A DNA stretch of 64,000 nt from Streptomyces sp. Go-475. Lineage in GTDB: Bacteria > Actinomycetota > Actinomycetes > Streptomycetales > Streptomycetaceae. A program made the position numbers and the translations under genes. A model generated the notes under the pieces. That model ran no database searches. It was not told the origin of the DNA and was given only the letters and a program-made list of their open reading frames with translations. Where the stretch lies: positions 7,483,501 through 7,547,500 of the forward strand of contig NZ_CP026121.1 in assembly GCF_003330845.1 (NCBI RefSeq), read 5' to 3'. Numbering within the stretch: position 1 is the first letter of the stretch; each line of letters opens with the position of its first letter. Below are positions 7,712-15,717 of this stretch, in pieces.

Positions 7712-9070
7712 TCAGGCCGTCACCTTCTCCCGCCGCACGGCTTCCCGGGCGGCACGTTCCCCCAGGAGTTCCGTCGGCACCCGGTGCGTCTCCCGCGCCG
7801 ACAGCGCCGCCACCACCGGCGGCACGCACAGCGCCGCCGTGAACAGCGCCACCGCCGACCAGTCGTCCCCGCCCGGCCCGGCGATCCGCGCCGCGAACGT
7901 CACCGCGAACCCGGCCGCCGCGAACCCGATCTGCGTGCCGATGGCCACGCCGGACAGCCGCACCCGGGTCGCGAACATCTCGCCGTAGAAGGCCGGCCAC
8001 ACCCCGTTCGCCGCGCTGTAGACGACGCCGAAGCAGAGGACGCCGGTCAGGAAGGTCAGCGGGTAGGAACCCGTGGAGACCGCCCACAGGTACAGGAACA
8101 TCGTCACCGCGCTGCCGGCCGCGCCGACCAGGAACACCGGCCGGCGGCCGATCCGGTCGGACAGCGTCGCCCACAGCGGGATCGCCGCGAGCGCGACGAC
8201 ATTGGCCAGGGCACCGACCCACAGCATGGCCGTACGCGACATGCCGACCGCGTCGCTCGTGCCGTACGCCAGCGCCCACACCGTGAAGATCGTGCTGACC
8301 GAGGCGATGAGCGCGCCCGCGATCACCCGCAGCACGTCCGCCCAGTGCTCGCGCAGCAGCACCAGGAGCGGCATTTTCACGACACCCTCCGCGGCGGCCT
8401 GCCGGGCGAAGGCCGGGGTCTCGTCCAGCTTGCGCCGGATGACGTAACCGGCCACGGCGACCGCGACGCTCAGCCAGAACGGCACCCGCCAGCCCCACGA
8501 CAGCAACTGCTCCTCGGGCAGCGCGGCGACCGGGATGAAGACCAGCGTGGCCAGCAGCTGCCCGCCCTGCGTGCCGCTGAGCGTGAAGCTGGTGAAGAAG
8601 CCGCGCCGGTCCGGCGGCGCGTGTTCCAGCGTCATGGAGTTGGCGCTGGCCTGCTCGCCCGCCGCCGAGATGCCCTGCAGCACCCGGCAGAGCACCAGCA
8701 GCACCGGGGCGAGCGTGCCGACCTGCTCCCGGGTCGGCAGACAGCCGATGAGGAACGTCGACAGCCCCATCAGCATCAGCGTGAAGACCATGATCTTCTT
8801 GCGGCCGAGCCGGTCCCCGAAGTGACCGAGGACCAGCGCGCCGACCGGGCGGGCGGCGTACGCGACGCCGAACGTGGCCAGCGACAGCAGGGTCGCCGTG
8901 GCCGGGTCGGACTCGTCGAAGAACACCTCGGGGAAGATCAGCGCGGCGGCACTGCCGTAGATGAAGAAGTCGTAGTACTCCAGGGCGCTGCCGATCCACG
9001 CGGCGGTGGCGGCTTTCCTGGGCTGGCCGGGCGGGGCGGCGGCCCCTTCGGGCAGGGCGGGGACGGACAC
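7712..9070 (-). CDS. MHS-family MFS transporter, probable quinate/shikimate uptake
   Basis: The 452-residue protein has 12 predicted membrane segments and metabolite:H+ symporter (ShiA/ProP-like) features: WIGSALEYYDFFIYG in TM1, GHFGDRLGRKK in the 2-3 loop and RVLQGISAAGEQ in TM4-5. MHS members import organic acids such as shikimate, dicarboxylates and aromatic acids. Next to a TetR regulator and divergent quinate/shikimate catabolic genes, quinate, shikimate or dehydroshikimate is the likely cargo. The upstream gap carries an ACCCACTGGGT palindrome that could control it. Confidence 0.85.
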   Translation of the reverse strand: MSVPALPEGAAAPPGQPRKAATAAWIGSALEYYDFFIYGSAAALIFPEVFFDESDPATATLLSLATFGVAYAARPVGALVLGHFGDRLGRKKIMVFTLMLMGLSTFLIGCLPTREQVGTLAPVLLVLCRVLQGISAAGEQASANSMTLEHAPPDRRGFFTSFTLSGTQGGQLLATLVFIPVAALPEEQLLSWGWRVPFWLSVAVAVAGYVIRRKLDETPAFARQAAAEGVVKMPLLVLLREHWADVLRVIAGALIASVSTIFTVWALAYGTSDAVGMSRTAMLWVGALANVVALAAIPLWATLSDRIGRRPVFLVGAAGSAVTMFLYLWAVSTGSYPLTFLTGVLCFGVVYSAANGVWPAFYGEMFATRVRLSGVAIGTQIGFAAAGFAVTFAARIAGPGGDDWSAVALFTAALCVPPVVAALSARETHRVPTELLGERAAREAVRREKVTA

Positions 9071-9145
9071 GGCGGCTCCTTCGGGGGCTCCACCCTAGGC
9101 GGAGCGGGACACAAGGCGAGCAGAGGGGGACGTGCCGGATCGCGG

Positions 9146-9169
9146 CTAATTAACCCACTGGGTAGTTAG
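9146..9169. promoter_or_regulatory. Candidate operator upstream of the MHS transporter
   Basis: The core ACCCACTGGGT (9153-9163) is a perfect palindrome around a central C, flanked by CTAAT on the left and AGTTAG on the right that are roughly symmetric. It lies 75-100 bp upstream of the transporter start in an unusually AT-rich patch and may bind the adjacent TetR regulator. Confidence 0.5.
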
Positions 9170-9232
9170 TAGGGGATGGCCAGTGATGCTGCGCCCGTGG
9201 GTCGCCGGTGTCAAGGGGTCGCGCGCCGGGCG

Positions 9233-9898
9233 TCAGTCCGCCGCGCGCTCCGCCGTCAGGTACGCGATCACCATGTCGCCGAGCATGGCGCGGTAGTGCG
9301 CGCGCTGCGCCGGGTCGAGCAGGTCGCGGCCGAACAGGGCGCCGAAGGTGTGCCGGTTGGAGACCCGGAAGAAGCAGAACGAGGAGATCATCGCGTGCAG
9401 GTCGACGGCGTCCACGTCGGCCGTGAACAGGCCCGACTCGCGGCCCGACGCCAGGATCCGGCGGATCACGTCCAGGGCCGGGGAGCCGATCTTCCCGAGC
9501 TTCTCGGAGCCGGCGATGTGCTGCGCCTCGTGGATGTTCTCGATGCTGACCAGGCGGATGAAGTCCGGGTGCTGCTCGTGGTGGTCGAAGGTCAGCTCGG
9601 CCAGGCGCCGGATGGCGGCCACGGGGTCGAGGTGGTCGACGTCGAGCTGCTGCTCGGCCTCCCGGATCACGCCGTAGGCCCGCTCCAGCACGGCCGTGAA
9701 GAGCTGCTCCTTGCCGCCGAAGTAGTAGTAGATCATCCGCTTGGTGGTGCGGGTGCGGGCGGCGATCTCGTCGACCCGGGCCCCGTCGTACCCGGCCCGG
9801 GCGAACTCCTGCGTGGCGACGTCGAGGATCTCGGCCCGGGTGCGGGCGGCGTCACGGATGCGCTCGCCAGGACGTGCCGGTTCTTCGACGCTGGTCAT
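9233..9898 (-). CDS. TetR-family regulator of the quinate/shikimate module
   Basis: The 221-residue protein has the N-terminal TetR DNA-binding domain: RAEILDVATQEFARAGYDGARVDEIAART near residues 22-50, then TTKRMIYYYFGGKEQL as recognition helix and turn. The C-terminal ligand domain resembles the TetR_C group found in regulators of aromatic-acid catabolism. It sits between the transporter and the divergent catabolic genes with palindromes in both flanking gaps, so repression relieved by quinate, shikimate or a downstream metabolite is likely. Confidence 0.85.
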   Translation of the reverse strand: MTSVEEPARPGERIRDAARTRAEILDVATQEFARAGYDGARVDEIAARTRTTKRMIYYYFGGKEQLFTAVLERAYGVIREAEQQLDVDHLDPVAAIRRLAELTFDHHEQHPDFIRLVSIENIHEAQHIAGSEKLGKIGSPALDVIRRILASGRESGLFTADVDAVDLHAMISSFCFFRVSNRHTFGALFGRDLLDPAQRAHYRAMLGDMVIAYLTAERAAD

Positions 9899-9998
9899 CA
9901 GGTTCCTTCGGGCGGAGGGTCCGGTGCCGGTGATTGTAGAAGCAGGGGCCCGTCCGCCCGCGGGGTCTTCCCGAGGCCGTACGCGGCTGGTATAGCTA

Positions 9999-10012
9999 AC
10001 GTACTAGTTCGT
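9999..10012. promoter_or_regulatory. Candidate TetR operator in divergent promoter region
   Basis: ACG-T-ACTAGT-T-CGT is a near-perfect 14-bp palindrome centred on ACTAGT, in the 140-bp gap between the TetR gene and the divergent dehydrogenase gene, 27 bp before the latter's GTG. Its position overlaps where the dehydrogenase promoter must be. Confidence 0.5.
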
Positions 10013-10038
10013 ACATTGGTGAGCTGCTGGAGGCGCGC

Positions 10039-10914
10039 GTGCCCAAGGACTCGTATCTCGTCGGACTGATCGGTTCCGGCATCGGTCCGTCGCTCAGCCC
10101 GGCGCTGCACGAGAGAGAGGCCGACCGCCAGGGCCTGCGCCTGCTGTACCGGCTCATCGACATCGACCCGCTCGGCGTGCCGCCCGAGGGGGTGGGCGAT
10201 CTGGTGCGGGCCGCCCGCGACCTGGGCTTCGACGGGCTGAACATCACGCACCCGTGCAAGCAGCTCGTCCTGGAGCACCTGGACGCGCTCGCCCCGCAGG
10301 CGGAGGCGCTGGGCGCGGTCAACACGATCGTCTTCGAGGACGGCCGGGCCGTCGGCCACAACACGGACGCCACCGGCTTCGCCGCGTCCTTCGCGCGCGG
10401 GCTGCCGGACGCGCCGCTGGAGCGGGTCGTGCAGCTGGGCGCCGGCGGCGCGGGCGCGGCCGTCGCGCACGCCCTGCTCACCCTCGGCGCCGGGCGGGTC
10501 ACCGTCGTCGACGCCCTGCCCGAGCGGGCCGCCGCGCTCGCCGACTCCCTGAACCGCGCCTTCGGCCAGGGCCGTGCGGCCGCCGCGCCCCCCGACCGGC
10601 AGGCCGGACTGCTCGCGCACGCCGACGGCATCGTCCACGCCACGCCCACCGGCATGGCGGCCCACCCCGGCCTGCCCCTGCCCGCCGGACTGCTCCACCC
10701 CGGCCTGTGGGTCGCCGAGGTGGTCTACCGCCCGCTGGAGACCGAACTGCTGCGCACCGCCCGCGCCCTGGGCTGCGCCACCCTCGACGGCGGCGGCATG
10801 GCCGCCTTCCAGGCCGCCGACGCGTTCCGCCTGTTCACCGGCCGGGAACCCGACGCCCCGCGGATGCTGACGGACCTGACCGAGCTGGCCGGGGCCGTAG
10901 GCGCACCGAACTAG
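10039..10914 (+). CDS. Quinate/shikimate dehydrogenase, NAD-type (QsuD-like)
   Basis: The 291-residue protein belongs to the AroE/QsuD family. The substrate site shows Ser18-Leu-Ser20, catalytic Lys74 in NITHPCK and Asp110 in NTDATGF, equivalent to the Lys/Asp pair of Corynebacterium QsuD. The Rossmann loop is LGAGGAGAA, and the second strand ends VTVVDALPERA: an acidic residue where biosynthetic NADP-dependent AroE has Asn-Arg-Thr. This favours NAD and a catabolic direction, oxidising shikimate or quinate to the 3-dehydro acid. GTG start with GGAGG upstream. The dehydratase gene follows 15 bp downstream. Confidence 0.85.
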   Translation: MPKDSYLVGLIGSGIGPSLSPALHEREADRQGLRLLYRLIDIDPLGVPPEGVGDLVRAARDLGFDGLNITHPCKQLVLEHLDALAPQAEALGAVNTIVFEDGRAVGHNTDATGFAASFARGLPDAPLERVVQLGAGGAGAAVAHALLTLGAGRVTVVDALPERAAALADSLNRAFGQGRAAAAPPDRQAGLLAHADGIVHATPTGMAAHPGLPLPAGLLHPGLWVAEVVYRPLETELLRTARALGCATLDGGGMAAFQAADAFRLFTGREPDAPRMLTDLTELAGAVGAPN

Positions 10915-10929
10915 GAAGGGACACCGACG

Positions 10930-12729
10930 TTGCGAACGTCCATCGCCACCGTCTCCCTCAGTGGATCCCTCACCGAGAAGCTCGACGCCGCCGCACGGGC
11001 CGGTTTCGACGGGGTGGAGATCTTCGAGAACGACCTGCTGGCCAGCCCCCTCACCCCCGAGGACATCCGCGCCCGCTGCGCCGACCTCGGTCTCGGCATC
11101 GAGCTCTACCAGCCGATGCGGGACATCGAGGCCGTCCCCGAGGCCGAGTTCGCCCGGAACCTGCGGCGCGCCCGGCACAAGTTCGAGCTGATGCGCAGGC
11201 TCGGCGCCGACACGGTCCTCGTCTGCTCCAGCGTCTCCCCGCTGGCGGTGGACGACGACGCCCTCGCCGCCGAGCAGTTGAGCCGGCTCGCGGACGCGGC
11301 ACGGGAGTCCGGCGTCCGGGTGGCCTACGAGGCGCTCGCGTGGGGGCGGCACGTCAGCACCTACGACCACGCCTGGCGCATCGTCGAGACGGCCGGGCAT
11401 CCCGCCCTCGGCACCTGCCTGGACAGCTTCCACATCCTCTCGCGCGGCTCGGACCCCCGGGGCATCGAGGACATCCCCGGCGAGAAGATCTTCTTCCTCC
11501 AGCTCGCGGACGCCCCGCTGCTCGCCATGGACGTCCTGCGGTGGAGCCGCCACCACCGCTGCTTCCCCGGCCAGGGCGGCTTCGACGTCACCGGCCTGCT
11601 GCGGCACGTCCTGCGCACCGGCTACGACGGTCCGCTCTCCCTGGAGGTCTTCAACGACGTCTTCCGGCAGGCCGAGGCCGGTCCGACCGCCGTCGACGCC
11701 CGGCGCTCCCTGCTGGTCCTCCAGGAGGCGGTCGGCCGGGCCGCCCTGCCCGAGCCCGTCGTCCCCACCGGCGTCGCCTTCGCCGAGCTGGTCACGCCCG
11801 ACGCCGAACCCCTCACCGCGCTGCTCGGGGCCCTGGGCTTCGCCCGCACCGCACGGCACCGCGGCAAGCCCGTCGCCCTGTGGGAGCAGGGGGACGCCCG
11901 GATCCTCGTCAACACCGGCCCGGCCGTCCGCCGGGACGGCGCTCAGCTCGCCGCGATCGGCCTGGAGTCACCGGACCCGGCCGGAGCGGCCCGGCGCGCC
12001 GAGGCCCTGCTCGCGCCCCTGCTGCCCCGCCGCCGGGCCCCCGGGGACGCCCCGCTCGACGCGGTCGCCGCCCCCGACCGCACGGAGCTGTTCTTCTGCG
12101 CCACCGGCCGTCCGGAACTGCCCGACTGGCGCGCCGACTTCGAGGACACCGGCCGGCCCGCCACCGGCGGCGCGGGCATCCGGGGCATCGACCACCTCGC
12201 CCTCACCCAGCCCTGGCACCACTTCGACGAGGCGGCCCTGTTCCACCGCGGCGTGCTCGGCCTGCACGCCCAGGAGAGCGTGGACGTCGCCGACCCCTAC
12301 GGCCTGCTGCGCAGCCGCGCCGTCACCGACGCCGACGGCCGGGTCCGGATCGCCCTCACGGTCGGCGCCGCGCCCACCGACGACACCGTCCACGCCCAGC
12401 ACATCGCCCTCGCCACCGACGACGTGGTCGCCGCGGCCCGCCGCTTCCGCGAGGCCGGCGGCAGCCTGCTGCCGGTCCCCGCGAACTACTACGACGACCT
12501 CGCCGCCCGCTTCGAGTTCGCCGACGGCGAGCTGGAGACCTACCGCGAACTCGGCATCCTCTACGACCGGGACGCCCACGGCGTGTTCCGCCACTGCTAC
12601 ACGCGCACGATCGGCCGCGTCTTCTTCGAACTGGCCCAGCGCGACGACGGCTACCGCGGCTACGGCGCCGCGAACGCCCCGGTGCGGCTGGCCGCGCAGC
12701 ACGCGGTGCGGGCGCTCACTGGCGGCTGA
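10930..12729 (+). CDS. 3-Dehydroshikimate dehydratase fused to HPPD-like domain (QsuB-like)
   Basis: The 599-residue protein has an N-terminal TIM-barrel sugar phosphate isomerase/epimerase domain (residues ~1-270) with metal-site motifs YEALAWGRH, CLDSFHILSRG, FLQLAD and LEVFND, the active dehydroshikimate dehydratase part. The C-terminal half is 4-hydroxyphenylpyruvate-dioxygenase-like: GIDHLALTQ and HAQHIALATDD give two His and ELETYREL a Glu ligand. In Pseudomonas QuiC1 and Corynebacterium QsuB the dehydratase half makes protocatechuate. TTG start with AAGGGA upstream. No protocatechuate dioxygenase lies in the window, so ring cleavage is encoded elsewhere. The 3' end overlaps the convergent gene by 14 bp. 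Confidence 0.85.
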   Translation: MRTSIATVSLSGSLTEKLDAAARAGFDGVEIFENDLLASPLTPEDIRARCADLGLGIELYQPMRDIEAVPEAEFARNLRRARHKFELMRRLGADTVLVCSSVSPLAVDDDALAAEQLSRLADAARESGVRVAYEALAWGRHVSTYDHAWRIVETAGHPALGTCLDSFHILSRGSDPRGIEDIPGEKIFFLQLADAPLLAMDVLRWSRHHRCFPGQGGFDVTGLLRHVLRTGYDGPLSLEVFNDVFRQAEAGPTAVDARRSLLVLQEAVGRAALPEPVVPTGVAFAELVTPDAEPLTALLGALGFARTARHRGKPVALWEQGDARILVNTGPAVRRDGAQLAAIGLESPDPAGAARRAEALLAPLLPRRRAPGDAPLDAVAAPDRTELFFCATGRPELPDWRADFEDTGRPATGGAGIRGIDHLALTQPWHHFDEAALFHRGVLGLHAQESVDVADPYGLLRSRAVTDADGRVRIALTVGAAPTDDTVHAQHIALATDDVVAAARRFREAGGSLLPVPANYYDDLAARFEFADGELETYRELGILYDRDAHGVFRHCYTRTIGRVFFELAQRDDGYRGYGAANAPVRLAAQHAVRALTGG

Positions 12730-14182
12730 CGGTCCGGGTGACGCCGGTGACGACCGTGGTGGCGAGGATCCAGCCGGTGAGGACGAGGGCGTAGGAGAGC
12801 CACTGGTACCAGCCGGTGGGTGCGAACGCGCCCTCCTGCCCGAAGGAGATCACCGGCAGCAGCAGGTCGAGGGTGTAGAAGACCGGGTTGAACTCCGGGG
12901 ACTCGTCCGGCTTCAGCGGCCGCGGGTGGTGCAGCGCGTAGGCGAGGGAGCCGATCAGCAGCAGCGACACCAGCCAGCCGGCGGCGCGCAGGGGCCGGAA
13001 GCCGTAGCCGACGGTGGCGTCCTGGACCCGGCCCCACAGCCGGCCGTACCACGGCAGGGTGGCGCGCCGGCGGCGCTGCTTGGCGAGCTGGACGACGCGG
13101 GCGGCGTCGTCGTCCCCGATCCGGCGGTAGGCCGCGGTCAACTGCTCGTAGGCGTGCGGGACATACCCCTCGCGGTCCCGTTCCAGCATCGCCAGGCGCC
13201 GTTCGGCGGCTTCGTGCGGGGTGAGGGAGGTGTAGACGAGGCTGTCGAGCAGGACCTCCCCGGGGACCACGTCCGGTTCCAGGAACAGGACGTCCAGCTG
13301 GGCGCGGCGCAGGTTGAGCGCGCCCGACACGGGCGGGCCGTTGCGCAGCCAGAGCTCCCCGATCGTGCAACTGCTCGCCCGCAGCGCCGTGCCACCGGGG
13401 TTCTCCAGGCGGGCGCGGGAGAAGTCCAGACGACCCGCGACGCGGGCGCCGCGCAGGCCGATCCAGCCGCTCACGTCCGCGCCGCGCAGCAGGACATCGC
13501 CCTCCACGGTGAGGGTGACCGCGTCGAGGGCGGCCTTACCGGCCCCGGCGCCCAGCCGTGCCGCGTTGAGGTCGATCGTCCCGGCGATCGAGGCACCCGT
13601 CAGGCGCACCTCGCCGCGGGTGCGCAGCCCCGGTGCCGACAGGCCGTCGCCGATGGTCACATGGTTGAGCTGCAGCGCGGCCGGTCCGCCGGACGGTGCG
13701 TCGATGCCGGCCCCGTCCAGGAACAGCGCCCCGGAGATCTGCGCCCCGCCCAGCCGCACCGGCCCGCCGAACAGGCAGTCCGACACACGCAGCACGCCGT
13801 CCACGCGCAGGGTGGCGGCGTCCAGCCCGGGCAGGACGGACTCGCGCAGGTTCAGCTGCCGCAGCCGCGCCCCGTACAGGACGGGGACCTCCTCGAAGCA
13901 GCACTCGCTGAGGCGCACGGCGTGGTCGACCTCGCTGTACTTGAGGTCCAGCACGCCGGTGATCCGCGCTCCCGCCAGCCGGAGTGCGGCCGTCTCCCCG
14001 TCCTCCTGCGGGGCGCTCAGCAGCAGGGACCGCAACACGGCCGCCCGTACGGTCCGTTCGGGTCCCCAGTCCGCGCCCCGCGCCGGGTGGTCACCGGACG
14101 GCCCCCGGAAGTCCACGTCGTCCCCACGCGGAAAGGCGCGCCACACCCGCTCCTCGGCGGGCGTCATGTCGTCGGTCTGCAT
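12716..14182 (-). CDS. Pentapeptide-type beta-helix protein with C-terminal two-TM pore-like domain
   Basis: The 488-residue protein has a long middle section (~65-310) of short repeating strands such as GARITGVLDLKYSEV and GARVAGRLDFSRARL, resembling pentapeptide or related right-handed beta-helix repeats. A basic linker (QLAKQRRRRATLPW) leads to two C-terminal hydrophobic helices separated by NPVFYTLDLLLPVISFGQ, the layout of a 2-TM ion-channel pore, but without the TVGYG filter. Homologues are often labelled membrane-associated oxidoreductase, for which I see no nucleotide or cofactor motif. A tethered scaffold or mechanosensitive or ligand-gated pore is possible. Confidence 0.6.
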   Translation of the reverse strand: MQTDDMTPAEERVWRAFPRGDDVDFRGPSGDHPARGADWGPERTVRAAVLRSLLLSAPQEDGETAALRLAGARITGVLDLKYSEVDHAVRLSECCFEEVPVLYGARLRQLNLRESVLPGLDAATLRVDGVLRVSDCLFGGPVRLGGAQISGALFLDGAGIDAPSGGPAALQLNHVTIGDGLSAPGLRTRGEVRLTGASIAGTIDLNAARLGAGAGKAALDAVTLTVEGDVLLRGADVSGWIGLRGARVAGRLDFSRARLENPGGTALRASSCTIGELWLRNGPPVSGALNLRRAQLDVLFLEPDVVPGEVLLDSLVYTSLTPHEAAERRLAMLERDREGYVPHAYEQLTAAYRRIGDDDAARVVQLAKQRRRRATLPWYGRLWGRVQDATVGYGFRPLRAAGWLVSLLLIGSLAYALHHPRPLKPDESPEFNPVFYTLDLLLPVISFGQEGAFAPTGWYQWLSYALVLTGWILATTVVTGVTRTVSRQ

Positions 14183-14201
14183 CGACGGGGACTCTGACGC
14201 G

Positions 14202-14235
14202 CCGGGCCGGAGGTGTCAACTCACCTCCGGCCCGG
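14202..14235 (-). terminator. Terminator of the pentose-phosphate operon
   Basis: CCGGGCCGGAGGTG (14202-14215) and CACCTCCGGCCCGG (14222-14235) form a perfect 14-bp stem with a 6-nt loop, ending 6 bp before the histidine phosphatase stop codon as read on the minus strand. Confidence 0.85.
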
Positions 14236-14240
14236 CTCCG

Positions 14241-14828
14241 TCACGCCCTGATGTTCCACTCCTGGATCACCGGCCGGCCGTGCTCGGTCGACAACCGGGA
14301 GACCGTGCCCGTCTCCAGCCGGAACAACCGCCCCTCCGACGGCGGCAGGCCCAGCCGGCGGGCCGTCAGGACGCGGAGGAAGTGGCCGTGCGCCACCAGC
14401 ACCACATCGCCGTCGGGCAGCGCCTCGGCCACCCGGGACAGCACCCGATCGGCACGCTCGCCGACCTGCTCGGGGGACTCGCCCGGCTCGCCGCCGGGAC
14501 CGGCCGGGCCCCCGTCGGTCCACAGGTCCCAGCCGGGGTGGCCTCGGTGTATCTCGTCGGTGGTGATGCCCTCGTAGGCGCCGTAGTACCACTCGTGCAG
14601 GTTCGGGTCCGCCACGGCCCCGGTCAGGCCCGCCAGTTCGGCGGTGCGCACCGCGCGGCCGAGCGGGCTGGTGAGGACCAGCGCGAAGGGACGGCCCGCC
14701 AGGAGCGGGGCCAGCGACTTCGCCTGTTCCTCACCGCGCCGGGTGAGGGGCAGGTCGGTGAAGCTGGTGTGCTGTCCGCTCCGGCTCCACTCCGTCTCGC
14801 CGTGGCGGACCAGCAGCAGATCTCCCAC
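14241..14828 (-). CDS. Histidine phosphatase family protein
   Basis: The 195-residue protein has the branch-1 phosphoglycerate mutase-like motifs: LVRHGETEWS at residues 6-15 with the phospho-acceptor His, LTSPLGRAVRTA, the Glu in LHEWYYGAYEG and VLVAHGHFLRVL with the second His. It is the last gene of the pentose-phosphate operon, 3 bp after gnd, so a sugar-phosphate substrate is likely. It could be a metabolite-repair or overflow phosphatase acting on erythrose-4-phosphate, sedoheptulose phosphates or 6-phosphogluconate-related side products; which one is not decidable here. Confidence 0.85.
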   Translation of the reverse strand: MGDLLLVRHGETEWSRSGQHTSFTDLPLTRRGEEQAKSLAPLLAGRPFALVLTSPLGRAVRTAELAGLTGAVADPNLHEWYYGAYEGITTDEIHRGHPGWDLWTDGGPAGPGGEPGESPEQVGERADRVLSRVAEALPDGDVVLVAHGHFLRVLTARRLGLPPSEGRLFRLETGTVSRLSTEHGRPVIQEWNIRA

Positions 14829-14831
14829 GTC

Positions 14832-15716
14832 CTACGCCTTCTTCGCGGACTCGACGGCGTGGCCGCCGAACTGGTTGCGCAGCGCCGCGATCATCTTCAT
14901 CTGCGGCGAGTCGTCCTGCCGGGAGGCGAACCGGGAGAACAGGGAGGCCGTGATCGCGGGCAGCGGCACGGAGTTGTCGATCGCCGCCTCCACGGTCCAG
15001 CGCCCCTCGCCGGAGTCCTGGGCGTAGCCCCGCAGGCCCTCCAGGTGCTCGTCCTCGTCGAGCGCGTTCACCGCGAGGTCCAGCAGCCAGGAGCGGATGA
15101 CGGTGCCCTCCTGCCAGGAGCGGAACACCTCGCGGACGTTGTCCACGGAGTCCACGGCCTCCAGCAGCTCCCAGCCCTCGGCGTAGGCCTGCATCATGGC
15201 GTACTCGATGCCGTTGTGGACCATCTTGGCGAAGTGCCCGGCGCCGACCTTGCCCGCGTGGACGTAGCCGTACGGGCCCTCCGGCTTGAGCGCGTCGAAG
15301 ATCGGGCGCAGCCGGTCGACGGTCTCCTTCTCGCCGCCCACCATCAGCGCGTAGCCGTTCTTCAGGCCCCACACGCCGCCGGAGACGCCGGCGTCGACGA
15401 AGCCGATGCCGCGCTTGCTCAGCTCCTCGGCGTGCTTCTCGTCGTCCGTCCAGCGGGAGTTGCCGCCGTCGACGACCGTGTCGTACGGCTTGAGCAGGCC
15501 CGCCAGCTGGTCGATGACGTGCTGCGTGGGGGCGCCGGCCGGGACCATGACCCAGACCGTGCGGGGCGCCTCCAGCTGGTTGACGAGGTCGGCGAGGCTG
15601 GCGACGTCCGACTTCCCGGGGTCGGTGTCGTAGCCGACGACGGTGTGGCCGGCGTTGCGCAGGCGCTCGCGCATGTTGCCGCCCATCTTGCCGAGACCCA
15701 CAAGTCCGATCTGCAT
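14832..15716 (-). CDS. gnd: 6-Phosphogluconate dehydrogenase, decarboxylating (short NAD-type)
   Basis: The 294-residue enzyme starts MQIGLVGLGKMGGNM, the Rossmann loop, followed by DAGVSGGVWGLKNGYALMVGG with the substrate-binding Ser-Gly-Gly, and catalytic Lys in HFAKMVHNGIEYAMMQ. It is the short form (~300 aa) rather than the ~480-aa NADP enzyme, and this group is often NAD-linked. It converts 6-phosphogluconate to ribulose-5-phosphate and CO2. It lies 1 bp after pgi and 3 bp before the phosphatase. Confidence 0.9.
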   Translation of the reverse strand: MQIGLVGLGKMGGNMRERLRNAGHTVVGYDTDPGKSDVASLADLVNQLEAPRTVWVMVPAGAPTQHVIDQLAGLLKPYDTVVDGGNSRWTDDEKHAEELSKRGIGFVDAGVSGGVWGLKNGYALMVGGEKETVDRLRPIFDALKPEGPYGYVHAGKVGAGHFAKMVHNGIEYAMMQAYAEGWELLEAVDSVDNVREVFRSWQEGTVIRSWLLDLAVNALDEDEHLEGLRGYAQDSGEGRWTVEAAIDNSVPLPAITASLFSRFASRQDDSPQMKMIAALRNQFGGHAVESAKKA

Positions 15717-15717
15717 G

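Noticed and set aside
10254..12794. Long plus-strand frame rich in Arg/Pro/Gly over the quinate genes
   Set aside because: Out-of-frame shadow of the dehydrogenase and dehydratase genes; composition is that of a GC-rich wrong frame.
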